In this document: one piece after another, positions 59,924 to 64,000 of the stretch
Numbering within the stretch: position 1 is the stretch's first letter
Layout of the letters: every line of letters starts with the position of its first letter
Assembly (NCBI GenBank): GCA_964535195.1
Contig: CAZHSI010000006.1
Location: 1 to 64,000 of the forward strand
Source: UBA9339 sp964535195
GTDB taxonomy: Bacteria > Pseudomonadota > Gammaproteobacteria > UBA9339
Length of the DNA: 64,000 nt
Direction: 5' to 3'
Translations under genes and position numbers: made by a program
The notes under the pieces: generated by a model
Database searches by the model: none
Told to the model about the DNA's origin: nothing
The model's input: the letters and a program-made list of their open reading frames with translations, nothing else

Positions 59924-62704
59924 ATGGTAATGAGAATCTTAAAGAAAATATTTGGTACCCGTAACGAGCGAGTGCTTAAAAGGCTGAGCAAAAATGTGGC
60001 GATCATTAATGAGTTAGAACCGCAAATGCAAGCTTTGTCTGATGATGAACTTAAAGCCAAGACCGCAGAGTTTCGTAAACGTCTGCAAAACGGTGAAACC
60101 CTAAATATGTTGTTGCCAGAGGCTTTTGCGGTAGTGCGCGAAGCTGGTGTTCGTACCCTAGGACAACGGCATTTCGATGTTCAGCTGATTGGTGGCATGG
60201 TATTGCATGAAGGAAAAATTTCTGAAATGCGTACTGGGGAGGGTAAGACCCTCGTTGCAACCTTACCAGTATATTTAAATGCGTTAACTGGTAAAGCAGT
60301 ACATGTGGTCACGGTTAACGATTATTTGGCTAAACGTGATGCTGCTTGGATGGAGCCAATCTATAGTTTTCTTGGTTTAACTGTGGGTGTAATCGTTGCG
60401 GCGCAAAGTTATACGGAAAAGAAGGAGGCTTATGCTAAGGACATTGTTTATGGTACTAACAACGAATTTGGTTTTGATTATCTACGCGACAACATGGCGT
60501 TTAGTCTTTCAGATAAAGTCCAGCGCGGTTTATATTTTGCGGTTATCGACGAAGTTGACTCAATTTTAATCGATGAAGCTCGTACCCCGTTAATTATTTC
60601 CGGGCCGTCAGAAGATAGCTCTAACCTATACCTAGAGATCAATAAATTAATCCCTAGCCTCAAAAAGCAAGCCAGACCAGACAAATCTGAAGATTTGCTT
60701 GAGGCCGTGGAGCCGTTAAAGCCAGAAGAGGTTGGCGACTATACGTTAGATGAAAAAATGCGTCAGGCTTACCTTACCGAGACTGGGCATCAACATATTG
60801 AAAATTTATGTGTTAAGGCTGGTTTAGTTGGCGTGGGCGAGAGTTTGTATGATGCGAAGAATATTAAGATCATGCATCATATCAATGCGGCTTTGCGTGC
60901 CCATACGCTATTTCACCGTGATGTTGATTATATTGTGAAAAGTGGTGAAGTCATTATTGTTGATGAGCATACTGGGCGTACTATGGAAGGGCGCCGCTGG
61001 TCGGATGGTTTACATCAAGCTGTCGAAGCCAAAGAGGGTGTCCAAGTTCGTAATGAAAATCAGACGCTAGCTTCAATTACTTTCCAAAATTATTTCCGTC
61101 TTTACGAAAAAATCTCTGGGATGACTGGTACTGCTGATACTGAAGCTTATGAGTTTCAGCAGATTTACGGCTTAGAGGTGGTAGTAGTTCCTACCCATAG
61201 GTTAATGCTTCGGAAAGATCTTCCAGATCAGATCTATTTAACTGCTGAAGGCAAGTTTGCAGCGGTATTGCGCGATATTAAAGAACGTAGCGGTAATGGA
61301 CAACCAATATTGGTTGGTACCGCTTCGATTGAAACTTCAGAGAAGATGTCAAAGTTGTTGGATAAGGAAGGGATTGTACATCAGGTTTTAAATGCTAAAC
61401 ACCACGAGCGAGAAGCAAGAATTATTGCTCAAGCTGGGCGTCCAGGTAACGTTACCATTGCTACCAATATGGCTGGTCGTGGTACCGATATTGTTTTAGG
61501 GGGGAGCCTTGATGCTGAAATTAAAGACTTAGAGAACCCTACTGTTGATGAAGTTGCCAAGATAAAAGAGTTGTGGCAGGCGCGTCATAAGAAGGTAGTA
61601 GCCGCTGGTGGGTTACATGTGATTGGTTCGGAGCGGCATGAGTCGCGACGTATTGATAATCAATTGCGTGGTCGTTCGGGGCGCCAAGGAGATCCTGGTT
61701 CTTCGCGGTTTTATTTATCTTTAGAGGATAATCTACTAAGAATTTTCGCTTCGGATAAGATCGCCACTATCATGAAAAAACTTGGCATGAAGGAGCATGA
61801 AGTGATTGAGCATGGGTTAGTGACACGTGCTGTTGAAAATGCTCAACGTAAAGTAGAGGGACATAATTTTGATATGCGTAAGCATCTTTTAGAGTTCGAT
61901 GATGTTGCTAATGAGCAACGTAAAGTTGTTTATAAACAACGTGACGACCTAATGGTAGAAGTTGATATTGCAGAAACTATTGAGACTATGCGGGTTGAGG
62001 TTATCAATGTTGTGATTGATACTTTTATCCCACCACAAAGTTTAGAGGAGCAATGGGATATCTCCGGACTTGAGCAACAATTACATCAAGATTTTGGGGT
62101 TAATTTACCAATCAAGTTGTGGTTGTCCCAAGAAAGCGCTTTACACGAAGAAAACTTAAGAGCGAAAATTTATGAGGAATTGACCCTCGCTTATCGCCAA
62201 AAAGAAGCGCAAATTGATCCCCAAGTCATGCGTAATGCAGAAAGATCTATTATGTTGCAAGTTTTAGATAATCATTGGAAGGAACATTTGGCTGCTATGG
62301 ATCATTTACGTGATGGTATTCATTTACGTGGTTATGCTCAGCAAAATCCTAAACAAGAATATAAGCGGGAATCGTTTTTTATGTTTACACGGATGTTAGA
62401 TAGTGTCAAACGTGAAGTGGTTAAAATTCTCTATGCTATTCAGATTAGAGCGAAGCAAGATATAGAGGAGGCGGAAGAGGAGCGACGAAGGGTTGCTCAA
62501 GCAGAACAAAACCGTCTAAATTTTATCCATGCCGCAGCTACTAGTGTACCAGAAGACGAAAACTCACAAGGGGGAGGGGCTGGTACTAGAGAAGAGGCCG
62601 CTCATTCTCCTTATACTAGAAATACTCCCAAGGTTGGTCGCAATGACCAATGCCCTTGCGGCTCTGGTAAGAAGTTTAAGCAGTGTCATGGCAAGTTAAG
62701 TTGA
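59924..62704 (+). CDS. secA: Preprotein translocase ATPase SecA
   Basis: Motor of Sec-dependent protein export. The 926-residue product has Walker A MRTGEGKTL, VNDYLAKRDA, DEVDSILIDEARTPLIISG, the preprotein cross-linking region, GMTGTADTEAYEF, motif VI RIDNQLRGRSGRQGDPGSSRFYLSLEDNLLRIF, the helical scaffold and the C-terminal zinc motif CPCGSGKKFKQCHG that binds SecB and lipids. A second ATG lies at 59930. Confidence 0.97.
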   Translation: MVMRILKKIFGTRNERVLKRLSKNVAIINELEPQMQALSDDELKAKTAEFRKRLQNGETLNMLLPEAFAVVREAGVRTLGQRHFDVQLIGGMVLHEGKISEMRTGEGKTLVATLPVYLNALTGKAVHVVTVNDYLAKRDAAWMEPIYSFLGLTVGVIVAAQSYTEKKEAYAKDIVYGTNNEFGFDYLRDNMAFSLSDKVQRGLYFAVIDEVDSILIDEARTPLIISGPSEDSSNLYLEINKLIPSLKKQARPDKSEDLLEAVEPLKPEEVGDYTLDEKMRQAYLTETGHQHIENLCVKAGLVGVGESLYDAKNIKIMHHINAALRAHTLFHRDVDYIVKSGEVIIVDEHTGRTMEGRRWSDGLHQAVEAKEGVQVRNENQTLASITFQNYFRLYEKISGMTGTADTEAYEFQQIYGLEVVVVPTHRLMLRKDLPDQIYLTAEGKFAAVLRDIKERSGNGQPILVGTASIETSEKMSKLLDKEGIVHQVLNAKHHEREARIIAQAGRPGNVTIATNMAGRGTDIVLGGSLDAEIKDLENPTVDEVAKIKELWQARHKKVVAAGGLHVIGSERHESRRIDNQLRGRSGRQGDPGSSRFYLSLEDNLLRIFASDKIATIMKKLGMKEHEVIEHGLVTRAVENAQRKVEGHNFDMRKHLLEFDDVANEQRKVVYKQRDDLMVEVDIAETIETMRVEVINVVIDTFIPPQSLEEQWDISGLEQQLHQDFGVNLPIKLWLSQESALHEENLRAKIYEELTLAYRQKEAQIDPQVMRNAERSIMLQVLDNHWKEHLAAMDHLRDGIHLRGYAQQNPKQEYKRESFFMFTRMLDSVKREVVKILYAIQIRAKQDIEEAEEERRRVAQAEQNRLNFIHAAATSVPEDENSQGGGAGTREEAAHSPYTRNTPKVGRNDQCPCGSGKKFKQCHGKLS

Positions 62705-62708
62705 TTTA

Positions 62709-63578
62709 GTGAAGAGAGCAAAGCCAACAATTTCAGTGATAGTTTCTACATATAATAGTCCTGGTTGTTTGTGGTTGGTATTGTTTGCCTTGTCTCAGCA
62801 AAATACTGCGGGCTTTGAAGTTATAGTTGTGGACGATGGTTCAACCGCTGATACTAAAGCAGTTATTGATATTTTTAAGACGAAAGTTAGCTACCAGATT
62901 GTACACGTATGGCAGGAACACCGGGGTTTTAGAGTAGCAATGGCAAGGAATAAAGGCGTTGCTCGAGCTGCCGGAGAGTACTTGATTTTTTTAGACGGGG
63001 ATACCGTTCCACAAGTGTCATTTGTTGCTAGACATAGAGAGCTGGCTGAAAAAGGCTATTTTGTTGCTGGAAATAGGCTTTTGTTATCCGCCACTTTTAC
63101 CGAGCGCATCGTGGAACAGCATATTCCCATCCACAAGTGGCAATGGTTGCAGTGGTTGTACGCTTTTTGTTGTAAGAAAGTTAACCGATTTCTGCCAGTA
63201 TTATTTTTAGGTAATTGGTATTGGCGTTATCTATATTGTAAGCGATGGCAAGGGGTAAAAACCTGCAATTTGGGGATATGGAAGGCGGATTTTTTAGCTG
63301 TAAATGGCTTTGATGAAAGTTTTAGTGGATGGGGTTACGAAGATTCCGATTTAGTTGTTAGGTTAATACGTTATGGAGTACTGCGTAAAGATGGTCGTTT
63401 TATGGTGCCAGTTTTGCACTTATGGCATAAAGAAAATAATCGAGATCGCGAGCGGGATAATTACACAAGATTAACGGAGACCATAAAATCTTCGCATGTT
63501 AGGGCGAAGCTTGGGGTAGATCAGTATATACCCATGACACCCCAAAATGCGGGTATCATGGCGAAGGGCGAGCAGTGA
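62709..63578 (+). CDS. Family 2 glycosyltransferase
   Basis: 289 residues with GT2 N-terminal motifs SVIVSTYNSPGCLWLVLFAL, VVDDGS and FLDGDTVPQ (DXD-like) and the C-terminal FDESFSGWGYEDSDLVVRLIRYG typical of galactosyltransferase-like GT2 enzymes. The start is a GTG four bases after secA. Next to an O-antigen-ligase-like gene it probably adds a core or O-chain sugar; donor and acceptor are unknown. Confidence 0.85.
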   Translation: MKRAKPTISVIVSTYNSPGCLWLVLFALSQQNTAGFEVIVVDDGSTADTKAVIDIFKTKVSYQIVHVWQEHRGFRVAMARNKGVARAAGEYLIFLDGDTVPQVSFVARHRELAEKGYFVAGNRLLLSATFTERIVEQHIPIHKWQWLQWLYAFCCKKVNRFLPVLFLGNWYWRYLYCKRWQGVKTCNLGIWKADFLAVNGFDESFSGWGYEDSDLVVRLIRYGVLRKDGRFMVPVLHLWHKENNRDRERDNYTRLTETIKSSHVRAKLGVDQYIPMTPQNAGIMAKGEQ

Positions 63579-63597
63579 GCAATTTCAGCTTAAAAAC

Positions 63598-63640
63598 ATG
63601 GGATTGCGGCGTGGCAAAAAACGCTCCTTGCAATGACAAC
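63598..63640. repeat. Palindromic repeat, partial copy R6
   Basis: On the minus strand it reads GTCATTGCAAGGAGC and, after a gap, GCCACGCCGCAATCC: ATTGC/GCAAT ends pair with each other. This is the CATTGC...GCAAT type of bacterial intergenic palindrome and shares CATTGC and CACGC with R1-R5. Confidence 0.45.
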
Positions 63641-63688
63641 TTTCTAAAAACCTCGCCTTTTGAATGATACCACCTGTAAATTAAATTT

Positions 63689-64000
63689 ATGGATTACAAA
63701 ATAAATTATCAATCGGCTGCCAATACTTTAGGTGTGGCTAGTAAGGTTTGTGCGGTAATGTTGGGTGCAGCAATTGTGCTTTCGACTGCTGCTGCTACGG
63801 TCCTCTTCTATACGACGCTTCTCTTGGTTTTGCTTTCCGGCAACCTGCGAGAAAAGTTTATCTTTATGATCAGCAACCCCGTGTTTTGGGTGATGTTCCT
63901 GTTGTTTTTAATGTTTTTAGTGGGGGGGGCATACTCTACCGCATCAATAGTTGATGTTTTAATGATTTTGCGTAAGTACAGTAAATTTTTATTAGCAACC
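63689..64000 (+). CDS. O-antigen ligase-like membrane protein (partial, cut by window end)
   Basis: 104 codons open to the window edge. The start MDYKINYQSAANTLGVAS is followed by three hydrophobic segments, and LLSGNLREKFIFMISNPVFWVMFLLFLMFLVGGAYS matches the N-terminal region of WaaL/RfaL-type O-antigen ligases (hydrophobic, with NP and G.AYS) in part. Such enzymes attach O-chain to lipid A-core at the periplasmic face. The C-terminal Wzy_C domain lies outside the window, so the call rests on this region and on the adjacent glycosyltransferase. Confidence 0.65.
   Translation, partial: MDYKINYQSAANTLGVASKVCAVMLGAAIVLSTAAATVLFYTTLLLVLLSGNLREKFIFMISNPVFWVMFLLFLMFLVGGAYSTASIVDVLMILRKYSKFLLAT

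Noticed and set aside
1..64000. CRISPR arrays, tRNA, rRNA, tmRNA, 4.5S RNA or prophage.
   Set aside because: No regularly spaced direct repeats, no tRNA T-loop/anticodon layout, no SRP RNA core and no phage structural genes were found on reading; a covariance-model search would be decisive.

Overview
The window looks like the chromosome of an AT-rich, host-associated gammaproteobacterium, most plausibly a Legionellales-type (Coxiella/Legionella/Diplorickettsiaceae-like) intracellular bacterium. Housekeeping genes are gammaproteobacterial (ffh, lptB-hpf, birA, yicC/rph, psd-rsmA, cca, waaA, prmC, efp/epmA/epmB, radC, dut-algC, ychF, ftsA-ftsZ-lpxC, secA). Between them lie genes with eukaryote-like domains, inverse autotransporters, a Sel1 protein and a sugar-phosphate-type MFS transporter, as expected in an intracellular lifestyle. 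The assignment is inference from gene content; no rRNA or tRNA gene was seen.

Layout. 0.1-3.2 kb: minor pseudopilin, ffh, lptB, hpf. 3.2-6.9 kb: birA, a small operon of unknown proteins (a tandem paralogous pair plus one or two mini-genes) and, on the other strand, bioY with a DUF1284 gene; a dyad with BirA-site geometry lies upstream of bioY. 7-11.7 kb, minus strand: a 940-residue inverse autotransporter followed by four small proteins with double-glycine leaders. 12-22.8 kb: yicC, rph, trxB, an ArnT-like transferase, a LuxR regulator, rsmA-psd, cca, waaA, prmC. 22.9-23.9 kb: a duplicated pair of further double-glycine proteins. 24-31.1 kb: epmA-efp, yheS, epmB, a P-type ATPase.

31.1-40.8 kb is an island of candidate effectors next to an IS630 transposase remnant: an OTU-type cysteine protease (probably one long gene broken by a -1 frameshift), a polyproline + WH2 protein resembling an actin nucleator, a LexA-like repressor and a CX5R-phosphatase-like protein. 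40.8-47.8 kb: radC, dut, algC, ychF, a frameshifted Sel1 protein and an MFS transporter. 48.2-53 kb: a second inverse autotransporter, broken by an amber codon and carrying a J-domain-like segment, then rlmL and an SH3 protein. 53.7-64 kb: the end of the dcw cluster (ftsA, ftsZ, lpxC) interrupted by a kinase-like lipoprotein gene, a DciA/DUF721 gene, secA, a family 2 glycosyltransferase and the start of an O-antigen-ligase-like gene cut by the window end.

Two things link the accessory genes. Five promoters share the architecture TTAA-N7-TTAA-N11-(-10), which matches my recollection of the PmrA box that controls Dot/Icm effectors in Legionella and Coxiella; they precede the broken inverse autotransporter, the kinase-like lipoprotein, both duplicated double-glycine genes and one site inside the double-glycine cluster. 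Multi-hairpin intergenic repeats (two families) recur through the window, several directly beside birA, algC, ychF and prmC.
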